A stretch of DNA of 64,000 nt from Bryobacterales bacterium F-183 (GTDB taxonomy: Bacteria; Acidobacteriota; Terriglobia; Bryobacterales; Bryobacteraceae), in contig AP025252.1 in NCBI GenBank assembly GCA_016865505.2, positions 4,278,001 through 4,342,000 of the forward strand, written 5' to 3'. The notes under the pieces were generated by a model. That model searched no databases, was not told the DNA's origin, and was given only the letters and a program-made list of their open reading frames with translations. The position numbers and the translations under genes were made by a program. Positions 43,323 through 51,604 of the stretch are shown here, one piece after another (position 1 is the first letter of the stretch; each line of letters opens with the position of its first letter).

Positions 43323-46300
43323 TTGAAGAAAACAATCGTCTGTTTGGCACTTGCGGCGCTCGGACTGCAAGCGCAAACCAGCTCTATCCAGGGCTCGGTG
43401 ACGGATGCTCAGAATGCCATCGTACCCACCGCAGTGGTTACGCTCACCAACGTCGGCACCTCCGCCTCGCGGAAAACCGTAGCGGCCGACGGCACCTATA
43501 ATTTTGCCCAGGTTCCTCCGGGAACTTACAAGCTGGAGGCACAGAGCCCCGGCTTTCGTACCTACGTCGCGGACGTAGTGCTACAGATCAACGTCCCGTC
43601 CACTCTCGACATCAAATTGGAAGTCGGCCAGGTCACGGAAGTGATCCGCGTAGAAGAAGTCGCACCCACCGTGAACACCCAAAACGCCACCGTCGGCAAT
43701 GCGTTCACAGAAACCCAGGTCCGCCAGCTTCCCTTGCAGACCCGCAACGTCGTGGAACTCCTCAGCGTACAGCCGGGCGTAACCGCCACCGGCGAAGTTC
43801 TCGGCGCCCGCCGCGACCAGAACAACGTCACGCTTGACGGCGTCGACGTCAACGACAATCAGAACTCCGGCGTCACCTCCTCCAGCCAGAACGCGCAGAC
43901 CGCCGGCGCTGCAGGCCTCACTTCCGCGCTTCCCGTGCCGCTCGATTCGGTTCAGGAATTCCGCGTCACCATCGCCGGTCAGGGCGCCGATCAGGGCCGC
44001 TCTTCCGGTGGCCAAGTCTCGCTCGTCACCAAGTCCGGTTCCAACGATTTTCACGGATCTCTGTATGAGTTCCACCGCAACGTCAAGACGGCCGCCAACG
44101 ATTGGTTCTCCAACCGCTCGCGCCTCCCGCGCGAAGCGCTGATCCGCAACCAGTTTGGCGCCTCGCTCGGCGGCCGCATCATCCGCGACAAGGCGTTCTT
44201 CTTCCTCAACTGGGAAGACCGCAAGGACCGTTCGGCCTCCGCACAGTCCCGCAACGTACCCACCGAAACCCTGAAGCAGGGCATCGTGCAGTTCCGCCAG
44301 AACGATGGCACCATCGGCCAGATCAGCCCGTCGGAAGTACGCTCGGTCGACCCGCTCGGCCTCGGCGTAAATCCCGCCATGATGGAACTGTTGAAGCAGT
44401 ATCCCGCCGCCAACGACCTCGCTGCCGGCGCCGACCGTGGCCTGAACTTTGGCCTCTTCCGCTTCAACGCTCCGCTCACCCGCAACGATCGCGCCTACGT
44501 TGCCAAGTTCGACTTCAACCTCACCCAGAAGCAGAGCTTCATGGTGCGCGGCACTCTCGCCGACAACCAGCGCGACGAAGTGCTCGCCCAGTTCCCGGGC
44601 CAGGACGCGGCCGCCAAGAACATCGACAACTCCCGCGGCCTCGCGGCGCGTCACACCTACGTGTTCTCGCCCACCCTGGTCAACGTATTCAACTTCGGCT
44701 ATACCCGCCTCGGCATCGCCCAGACCGGTTCGCCCAACAACTCTCTCAGCTTCGACGGTCTTTCCACCTTTGAGAACTTCACCCGCGGTTTTGGTCGCAT
44801 CATCCCGACCACCAACCTGGTGAACGACCTCACCTGGACCAAGAAGACCCACACCGTACAGGGCGGCATCAACTTCCGCATTATCCAGAACGACCGTACG
44901 TCGTTTGCCACCTCGTACCTCAGCCACAGCTTCTCGCGTAACACCCTCGCCGGTCTCGGTGCCGACGCCAGCAACGCGGTCATCGCGTTCATCCGTCAGC
45001 GCTCGGGTACCTCCACTTTGGGTCTCGCCGAAACGCAACCCACGCAGCGCGCTCTGGGCATTCTGCTCGGCGTCATCAACCAGTACAGCGGCACCTATAA
45101 CTTCGACCTGTCGGGCAAGGCCGTACCGTTCGGTCAGCCGATCGCCCGTAGCTTCGCCGCCCGCGAGTACGAGTTCTACATCCAGGACGTCTGGAAGATG
45201 CGTAAGGACCTAACGCTCACCTACGGTGTCCGTTACGGCAACTACGCTCCTCCCTATGAAAAGAACGGCGTGCAGGTTACCCCCACCGTGCCGATCGAGC
45301 AGGTGTGGGACCAGCGCGTTGGTTCCGCCTTGGGCGGCTTCACCAACAGCAACATCGCCGACCTCACCTTTGCCGCTGCCGGACCTGCCAATGGTCGTGA
45401 CAGCTGGTATCGCCGTGACAACAACAACTGGGCTCCCCGCCTGAACATCGCCTACGCCCCCACCTACGACGGCTTCTGGGGTACGTTGTTCGGCAAGGGC
45501 TCCGTCATCCGCGTTGGCGCCTCGGTGCTCTATGACCGCTACGGTTCGAACATGGTCACCAACTTCGACCAGTCCGGTTCGCCCGGTCTCGCCACCCAGC
45601 GCACCCAGCCGGTGAACACCAACTTCACCACTTCGGCCCGCTACGGCATCGGTTCGCTCCCGTCCATCCCCAGCGCTCCTGCCGCTGTGTTCCCCTTCAC
45701 GCCCGACGTCGCCGTCGGCGGATTCGGAGCCTACCAGGGCGCGTTCTCGAACCTCGCCGCTCCGTACAACTACCTGCTGAACGCCAGCTACGCCCGTCCG
45801 CTTCCCGGCAAACTGGTCGTTGAAGTTGGCTACGTCGGCCGCCTCGCCCGCAAGAGCCTGGTTCGCCTCGACGTCTTCCAGCCCTCCACCCAGTTCAAGG
45901 ATGCCAAGTCGGGCCAGACCTGGACCCAGGCCGCCGGCATGCTGCGTGATCATTACGAGCGTGGCGGCACCGCTGCCAACGTTCCCACGGTCGCCTTCTT
46001 TGAAAACATGTTCCCCGGCGCCGCCAACCGTTACATCACCGGCAGCGCCACCGCCAACTACTTCCACACCACCTACAACACCTACGCCGGTTCGGACCTC
46101 GACGCGCTCAACGATATGGATCGCGTCCGCCAGTCCAACGGCCAGTGCCTGTCGGTGTTCGGCTGCAACACGTTCTTCATGCGTCAGGCCGCCGGTTTCC
46201 CGGCATGGTCCAACATGGGCCGCTCCTCCTACCACGGTGGTCAGCTGACCTTGCGCCGCCCGGTCACCCAGGGCTGGGGCTTTGACTTCAACTACACCCT

Positions 46301-46970
46301 GTCGAAGTCGATCGACCTCTCCTCCGGCGCCGAATCGGCTGGTGCGACCATCCAGGACAGCTTCAACCCCACCGGCTTCCGCGGTCTGTCAGACTTCGAT
46401 GCCCGGCACAACATCACGGCCAACACCGTGGTGGACCTGCCGTTCGGCAAAGGCCGTCGCTACCTGAACAACGCCCCCGGCATTGTGAACACACTGCTCG
46501 GCGGCTGGGGCACCTCGATGCTCTGGCGCTATCGCTCCGGCAACCCGCTCTCGGTCACCGCTGGTGGCGTCTACTCGGTCAACTACCTGACCTCTTCGCT
46601 CGGCATCGCCCGCCCCGGCGCGACCTTGCCCACCGCTCAGGTACAGATCAACGCAAACGGCAATCCCAGCCTCTTCTCGAATGTGAACGGGGTAAACTCG
46701 ATCATGGCTGCCTATCCCGGAACCACCGGTACCCGCGCTATGTTCACCGGACCCTCGATGTCCAACTTCGACCTCTCGCTCAGCAAGTACTTCTCTGTGC
46801 CGAAGCTCGAAGGCCATCGCGTCCAGTTCCGCGCCGAAGCATTCAACGCCTTCAACAACGTCAATTTCACTTCGCCCAGCCTGAACCTGTCGGCGCCGTC
46901 CACCTTCGGACAGCTGTCCGGCGTGATGCAGGCCCGAGTGATGCAGTTCGCCCTGCGCTATGAGTTCTAA
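43323..46970 (+). CDS. Oar-like TonB-dependent receptor with carboxypeptidase-regulatory domain
   Basis: I place the start at TTG 43323: GGGGG lies six bases upstream and the signal peptide LKKTIVCLALAALGLQAQ begins there. The product is 1215 residues. Order: signal peptide, CarboxypepD_reg-like domain (about 20-100, IQGSVTDAQNAIVPTAVVTL), plug domain (LPLQTRNVVELLSVQPGV, NNVTLDGVDVND), and a long 22-strand-type barrel ending in FALRYEF. Codon use is strongly C-ending, as in highly expressed genes. This is the common acidobacterial surface receptor for oligomeric or peptide-like substrates. It is divergent from the guanidine operon and coupled to a propeller gene. Confidence 0.92.
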   Translation: MKKTIVCLALAALGLQAQTSSIQGSVTDAQNAIVPTAVVTLTNVGTSASRKTVAADGTYNFAQVPPGTYKLEAQSPGFRTYVADVVLQINVPSTLDIKLEVGQVTEVIRVEEVAPTVNTQNATVGNAFTETQVRQLPLQTRNVVELLSVQPGVTATGEVLGARRDQNNVTLDGVDVNDNQNSGVTSSSQNAQTAGAAGLTSALPVPLDSVQEFRVTIAGQGADQGRSSGGQVSLVTKSGSNDFHGSLYEFHRNVKTAANDWFSNRSRLPREALIRNQFGASLGGRIIRDKAFFFLNWEDRKDRSASAQSRNVPTETLKQGIVQFRQNDGTIGQISPSEVRSVDPLGLGVNPAMMELLKQYPAANDLAAGADRGLNFGLFRFNAPLTRNDRAYVAKFDFNLTQKQSFMVRGTLADNQRDEVLAQFPGQDAAAKNIDNSRGLAARHTYVFSPTLVNVFNFGYTRLGIAQTGSPNNSLSFDGLSTFENFTRGFGRIIPTTNLVNDLTWTKKTHTVQGGINFRIIQNDRTSFATSYLSHSFSRNTLAGLGADASNAVIAFIRQRSGTSTLGLAETQPTQRALGILLGVINQYSGTYNFDLSGKAVPFGQPIARSFAAREYEFYIQDVWKMRKDLTLTYGVRYGNYAPPYEKNGVQVTPTVPIEQVWDQRVGSALGGFTNSNIADLTFAAAGPANGRDSWYRRDNNNWAPRLNIAYAPTYDGFWGTLFGKGSVIRVGASVLYDRYGSNMVTNFDQSGSPGLATQRTQPVNTNFTTSARYGIGSLPSIPSAPAAVFPFTPDVAVGGFGAYQGAFSNLAAPYNYLLNASYARPLPGKLVVEVGYVGRLARKSLVRLDVFQPSTQFKDAKSGQTWTQAAGMLRDHYERGGTAANVPTVAFFENMFPGAANRYITGSATANYFHTTYNTYAGSDLDALNDMDRVRQSNGQCLSVFGCNTFFMRQAAGFPAWSNMGRSSYHGGQLTLRRPVTQGWGFDFNYTLSKSIDLSSGAESAGATIQDSFNPTGFRGLSDFDARHNITANTVVDLPFGKGRRYLNNAPGIVNTLLGGWGTSMLWRYRSGNPLSVTAGGVYSVNYLTSSLGIARPGATLPTAQVQINANGNPSLFSNVNGVNSIMAAYPGTTGTRAMFTGPSMSNFDLSLSKYFSVPKLEGHRVQFRAEAFNAFNNVNFTSPSLNLSAPSTFGQLSGVMQARVMQFALRYEF

Positions 46971-48231
46971 CTTCCGCAGGTTCCTGATCCTTCTCGCAAT
47001 GGGGGTGGCCACAACCGTGGCCGCCTCCGGCGCTGAGGAAAGCAAGAAGAAGCAGACCAAGCCGGCCGCGGCAGTTGCAGCCGGTCCCAAGGCCGGGCTC
47101 AAAACGCCCGGCGTTCTCATTCCCGCCGCGACCCTGGTCGCCGAAGCGGAAATCGAACTCGACAGCCCCGCCGTCGGCATGCAGTTCAACGACGCGGCCC
47201 TGATCGCCACCGCCACCGCGGTCAAGCGTATCGATCCCAAAACCAACAAGCCGGCCGAACCGCTCGTCAGCGTCAAAGTCGAAAACGGCTGCGGCGGCAT
47301 GCTCAGCGCGTTCAACGCCTTTTGGGTTCCAGCCTGCGGCAACCACACCCTCGCCAAGATCGAAACGGCGGGCGGTGGTCGCGGCGGACGTGGAGGTCCT
47401 GGTGGCGGACCCGGAGGCGATACACGCCGTCCCGACGCAGCCAAACCTAGCGACGCACCCAAGCCCGATGCCGCCAAACCGGAAGCCGCTCAAGCGCCCG
47501 CAGAAGCCAAACCCGTAGCAGGCGAAAAGCCCCAACGTGGACCCGGTGGCACCGGTGCCGGACGTCCTGCCGGCGCCCCCGGCGCTATGACCCTTGCCGC
47601 CCACATCCCGGTAGGCAACAAGGTGACCGCCCGCAATGCGGTAGCCGCCAATGAGGACAGCATCTGGCTCCTCGCCGATTCCAAAACCACGCTCCAGCGC
47701 ATCGACCCCAAGGAAAACACCGTGGTCGGCGAAATGCGCCTGGCTCCCAACTGCACCTCGATCCTCTCGGCGGACTCTTCCATCTGGGTGACCTGCCCAG
47801 GTGAGGATCGCGTCGCCCGCATCGACCCCAAAACCAGCCTCGTGACCAAGCGCATCGATGTCGCCGCAGAGCCGATCGCTCTGGCATTCGGCGAAGGCTC
47901 CGTCTGGGTGCTGGGCCGCAAAGAAGGCAAGATTTCCCGCATCGACCCGAAGACCAACAAAGTCATCGCCACCGTCGATTTGGGCATCCCCGGTGCCGCC
48001 ACCGCGTCACTGGCCTTTGGCGACGGTTCGCTCTGGGCGTCGCTGCCTGGTTTCCCGGTCATTCGCATCAGCCCCACGGCGGAAAAAGAAAAAGTGTTAC
48101 AGGAATTCCACGGCGAAGGCGGTGGAGGTCTCATAACATTTGGACTCGGTTCTGTTTGGGTCGCTTCTCCCGGCTCCAATTCCGTCAAACGCTACGACCC
48201 CAAGCGGATTGTGGCCACTTTGGCGGAGTAA
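46960..48231 (+). CDS. Exported YncE/Vgb-like beta-propeller coupled to the TonB receptor
   Basis: This 423-residue protein overlaps the receptor's last 11 bases. A signal peptide (RFLILLAMGVATTVAASG) is followed by a blade region (TAVKRIDPKTNKPAEPLVSV, then NAFWVPACGNHTLAKIE). Next is a low-complexity Gly/Pro/Ala/Lys/Asp insertion of about 75 residues, then more blades (LQRIDPKENTVVGEMRLAPN, VARIDPKTSLVTKRIDV, ISRIDPKTNKVIATVDLG). The WVPACG segment parallels IWAPTCG in the other propeller at 40619-41665, so the two are related. It is likely a periplasmic partner of the receptor. Confidence 0.85.
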   Translation: MSSNFRRFLILLAMGVATTVAASGAEESKKKQTKPAAAVAAGPKAGLKTPGVLIPAATLVAEAEIELDSPAVGMQFNDAALIATATAVKRIDPKTNKPAEPLVSVKVENGCGGMLSAFNAFWVPACGNHTLAKIETAGGGRGGRGGPGGGPGGDTRRPDAAKPSDAPKPDAAKPEAAQAPAEAKPVAGEKPQRGPGGTGAGRPAGAPGAMTLAAHIPVGNKVTARNAVAANEDSIWLLADSKTTLQRIDPKENTVVGEMRLAPNCTSILSADSSIWVTCPGEDRVARIDPKTSLVTKRIDVAAEPIALAFGEGSVWVLGRKEGKISRIDPKTNKVIATVDLGIPGAATASLAFGDGSLWASLPGFPVIRISPTAEKEKVLQEFHGEGGGGLITFGLGSVWVASPGSNSVKRYDPKRIVATLAE

Positions 48232-48252
48232 GCCTTGTATTTGGCGAGACTT

Positions 48253-48415
48253 CTGAACAAAATTCAGGTAAACTTAGGTTCATGTGGCGGGCTGCGCTGC
48301 CCGCTACGAACCGGGTCTTTGTCCGCCACCCTCGTTTCCCAGTTGTGCATTCCCGGCTCGCACTGCAACGCTCAGGCCGGGTTCGGTCCGAAACAATGTT
48401 CGAGTAGTTTGAGGG
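48253..48415 (+). promoter_or_regulatory. Hairpin-rich leader before the DUF1549/DUF1553 gene
   Basis: The 191-base gap holds CTGAA/TTCAG (48253-48257, 48263-48267), GCGGGC/GCCCGC (48287-48292, 48299-48304) and CCCGGC/GCCGGG (48352-48357, 48376-48381). CCCTC (48329-48333) is complementary to the ribosome-binding site GAGGG (48411-48415). Part may terminate the upstream transcript and part may act as a leader. No convincing promoter hexamers were seen. Confidence 0.35.
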
Positions 48416-48422
48416 GACTCCA

Positions 48423-51400
48423 ATGTTAGGGAAGTCGTATTCGGTTCTTGCGCTATCCGCCACAGCGCTGGCGGTTCAACTGCACGCGCAGCAAAATCCC
48501 AGCTCTCCAGAATTTTTCGAAACCAAGGTTCGTCCGGTGCTCGCCACCAACTGCTTCGGCTGCCACACCAACGGCGCCATGGGCGGTTTGCGGCTCGACA
48601 GCCCGGAAGCCATCGCCAAGGGCGGCAAACGCGGCCCCGCGGTCGACACCAAAAATCTCGACGGCAGCATCCTGCTTACGGCCATCCGTCACACCGAACC
48701 CAGCTTGAAGATGCCCATGGGCAACAAGCTGAAGGATGCGGAAATCGCCGACATCACGGCGTGGGTCAAGGCCGGCGCGCCCTGGCCAAAGTCTGCCGTA
48801 CAGGTATCGGCCAAGAGCAAGTCCGGCGAATTTGAAATCCTGCCGGAAATGCGCAAGTTCTGGTCGATCGTGCCGCTCAAGCCGACGCCTGCGCCCGCGG
48901 TCAAGAACGCTGCCTGGCCCAAGACGGAGGTCGACAAGTTCGTTCTGGCCAAGCTTGAGAAGGAAGGCATCAAGCCGGTGGCCCCCGCCACCAAGCGCGA
49001 CCTCATCCGCCGCGCCTCACTCGATCTCACCGGTCTCCCTCCGACCTATGAAGAGATCCAGGCGTTTGAAGCCGACAAGTCGCCCGACGCTTTTGCCAAG
49101 GTTGTCGACAAGCTCATCGCCTCGCCCCACTTCGGCGAACGCTGGGGACGCTTCTGGCTCGACGTCGCCCGCTACGGCGAAGACGACTACCGCTCCTTGA
49201 ATCCTTTCCCCCGCGGCTACCGTCCGTACCCCAACGCGTACACCTATCGTGACTGGGTGATCAACGCGATGAACGACGACATGCCGTACGACGAGTTCAT
49301 CAAGGCCCAGCTTGCTGGCGACCTCATGGACCGTACGCAGAAGCACAAGTACCTGCCGGCCACCGGATTCCTCGGCCTCGGCCCCTGGTACTACGACAAC
49401 GGCGCTTTTGAAATCACCCGCGCCGACGAACGCAACGATCGCGTGGACGTCGTCACCCGCGGCTTCATGGGTCTCACCGCCGCCTGCGCCCGCTGCCACG
49501 ATCACAAGTACGATCCCATCAGCCAGAAGGATTACTATGCGATGGCCGGCGTCTTCTACAACACGATCTATGAGGAGTACCCGATGGCGCCCAAGAGCGT
49601 CGTCGACGAATTCCTGAAGCTCGAAGAAGACATGGATCGCCAGCAGAAGATCCTGCAGGAAGCCAACACCCAGCTCTTGAACGATCTCTCCCGCAGCCTC
49701 GCCTATCAGACCTCGAACTACCTGCAGGGTGCCTGGGAAGTCGCCGGGCCGCAGAAGAAGGATATGGCGGCGGTCGTCGAAGCCCGCAAGCTCGACTTCG
49801 AAGTGCTCGATCGCTGGATCAAGTACATGGCCAAGCCCACCACCAAGTACAAGCACAAGGATGCGTGGCAGGCCATGATGAAGCGTCCCACCAGCACGAT
49901 GCAGGAAGCCAAGCGTCTTGCCGACGACCTACAGGAAAAGATCATCGCCGTGATGCTCGAACGCAATGAGCTCGACGCAGAAAACAAAGTGATCATGGCC
50001 AAGGACCTCGAAGGCACCAAGCCCAAGAAGCGCACCGACAAGCCGTCCAACTTCACTTCGTTTAAGGACTTCAACCCCGGCGCTCACCTCGAGTTCAAGT
50101 CGCTGCCCGAAGCGGACAACAACTTCTGGACCGAAGTCTTCCAGCGCGAACTCCCCGAAGCGGACGACCCCAACGCCATGATGGCCATGGGCATGCGCAG
50201 CTTCAAGCCCGGCGTACTGATGTTCCGCGGCTGGGCTCTCGAATCCCGCCTCGGCGCCGAACCGCAGGCTCGCCTCAAGACCATCCAGGGCGGCATCGAC
50301 GCTCTTCGCAAAAAGCTCGAAGCCAAGTTCCCCTTCGTGCACGGCGTGCGCGACGCGGAAAAGCCCGAAGACATCAAGCTGCACTTCCGTGGGGACCCCG
50401 CCAACCTCGTGGGCGAACCCATCAAGCGCCACTTCCTGTCGATCCTGTCGCCCAGCGACAAGCCCATCGAGTTCCGCCAGGGTAGCGGTCGTTTGGAACT
50501 CGCCGAACTCATCGTCGGCCAGCCCATCACGTCCCGCGTCTACGTCAACCGCATCTGGAAGCAGCTGTTCGGTTCCGGCATCGTCGACACGCCGTCCAAC
50601 TTCGGCATGACCGGCGAACGACCCACCAATCCTGAGCTGCTCGAATACCTCGCCGACAACTTCACGCGCAACGGTCGCTCCACCAAGAAGCTCCTGCGCG
50701 AACTCGTCCTCAGTTCGACGTATCAGTTGTCCTCCGCCAACGACCCCGCCGCGTTCGCCAAGGATTCGGGCAACCGTCTCTACTGGCGCGCCGCCCGCAA
50801 GCGTATGGACGCCGAACAGATTCGCGACTCCATCATGCAGGTGTCCGGCAACCTCGACCTCTCCCTCGGCGGACCTTCCGTCGAGCTCACCCCCGCGATG
50901 CTGCGCCGCACGGTGTACGGCAAGATCAGCCGCTACAAGCCCGACGAATACCTCATGTTGTTTGACTTCCCGACGCCGCTCATCAGCGCCGAGAAGCGCT
51001 TCCAGACCACCGTCCCCGGACAGCGCCTCTTCCTGATGAATTCGGACTTCATGCAGATTGAAGCGGAAGAGTTGGCCAAGCGCGTCGCCAATGAAGCCAA
51101 CAACCGCGAACGCATCAAGAAGGCCTACCGCCTCGTCTACGGTCGCGACGCCAGCGAAGAAGAAATCGCCCTCGGCATCGACTACCTGAAGAACGAGCCT
51201 CTCCGCGAATACGAAGAGCGCAAGAAGAAGGCGGAAGAAGAAAAGAACAAGCCCAAGGACGGCGCGCCCAAGCCCGCCGGTCCCGTCGAAGTCACCGGAG
51301 GCGCACCCGCCGTACCGATGCCCACCGACGTCGCCGGCAAGCCGATGCCCATGCCAATGCCTGTAGGCATCCAGGTGGACGGCAACGGCGCCGCCGCCAT

Positions 51401-51590
51401 GCCCATGGACATGCCCCCGCCCGTTGGAGCAGCCGCTCCCATGCAGGCGATGGGCGCAGGCATGATGGGTGGCATGGGTGGACGTCGCGGACCCGGTCCC
51501 GCCGCCCCCGAAGTGAAGTACGAACCAACGGCCTGGGGCCGTTACGCCAAAGTGTTGCTCAGCTCGAGCGAGTTCCTGTTCATCAACTAA
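48423..51590 (+). CDS. Exported PSCyt1/DUF1549/DUF1553 cytochrome-type protein
   Basis: This 1055-residue protein has a signal peptide (LALSATALAVQLHAQ). A planctomycete-type cytochrome domain has a heme motif CFGCH (44-48). DUF1549 begins near KFWSIVPLKPTP and contains CARCHDHKYDPI, a second CxxCH. DUF1553 (about 690-1000, LELAELIVGQPITSRVYVNR, STYQLSSAND) follows. Just before the conserved end YAKVLLSSSEFLFIN lies a Met/Pro/Gly-rich insertion of about 80 residues. GAGGGG precedes the ATG. The family always occurs with DUF1501; both are thought to act in periplasmic polymer breakdown, but biochemistry is lacking. Confidence 0.9.
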   Translation: MLGKSYSVLALSATALAVQLHAQQNPSSPEFFETKVRPVLATNCFGCHTNGAMGGLRLDSPEAIAKGGKRGPAVDTKNLDGSILLTAIRHTEPSLKMPMGNKLKDAEIADITAWVKAGAPWPKSAVQVSAKSKSGEFEILPEMRKFWSIVPLKPTPAPAVKNAAWPKTEVDKFVLAKLEKEGIKPVAPATKRDLIRRASLDLTGLPPTYEEIQAFEADKSPDAFAKVVDKLIASPHFGERWGRFWLDVARYGEDDYRSLNPFPRGYRPYPNAYTYRDWVINAMNDDMPYDEFIKAQLAGDLMDRTQKHKYLPATGFLGLGPWYYDNGAFEITRADERNDRVDVVTRGFMGLTAACARCHDHKYDPISQKDYYAMAGVFYNTIYEEYPMAPKSVVDEFLKLEEDMDRQQKILQEANTQLLNDLSRSLAYQTSNYLQGAWEVAGPQKKDMAAVVEARKLDFEVLDRWIKYMAKPTTKYKHKDAWQAMMKRPTSTMQEAKRLADDLQEKIIAVMLERNELDAENKVIMAKDLEGTKPKKRTDKPSNFTSFKDFNPGAHLEFKSLPEADNNFWTEVFQRELPEADDPNAMMAMGMRSFKPGVLMFRGWALESRLGAEPQARLKTIQGGIDALRKKLEAKFPFVHGVRDAEKPEDIKLHFRGDPANLVGEPIKRHFLSILSPSDKPIEFRQGSGRLELAELIVGQPITSRVYVNRIWKQLFGSGIVDTPSNFGMTGERPTNPELLEYLADNFTRNGRSTKKLLRELVLSSTYQLSSANDPAAFAKDSGNRLYWRAARKRMDAEQIRDSIMQVSGNLDLSLGGPSVELTPAMLRRTVYGKISRYKPDEYLMLFDFPTPLISAEKRFQTTVPGQRLFLMNSDFMQIEAEELAKRVANEANNRERIKKAYRLVYGRDASEEEIALGIDYLKNEPLREYEERKKKAEEEKNKPKDGAPKPAGPVEVTGGAPAVPMPTDVAGKPMPMPMPVGIQVDGNGAAAMPMDMPPPVGAAAPMQAMGAGMMGGMGGRRGPGPAAPEVKYEPTAWGRYAKVLLSSSEFLFIN

Positions 51591-51604
51591 GGAGCCAAAG
51601 ACGA

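Noticed and set aside
43581-45038. Minus-strand open frame of 485 codons inside the TonB receptor
   Set aside because: It lies wholly within the receptor gene, is rich in Val/Gly/Ala/Glu without motifs, and has no initiation signal.
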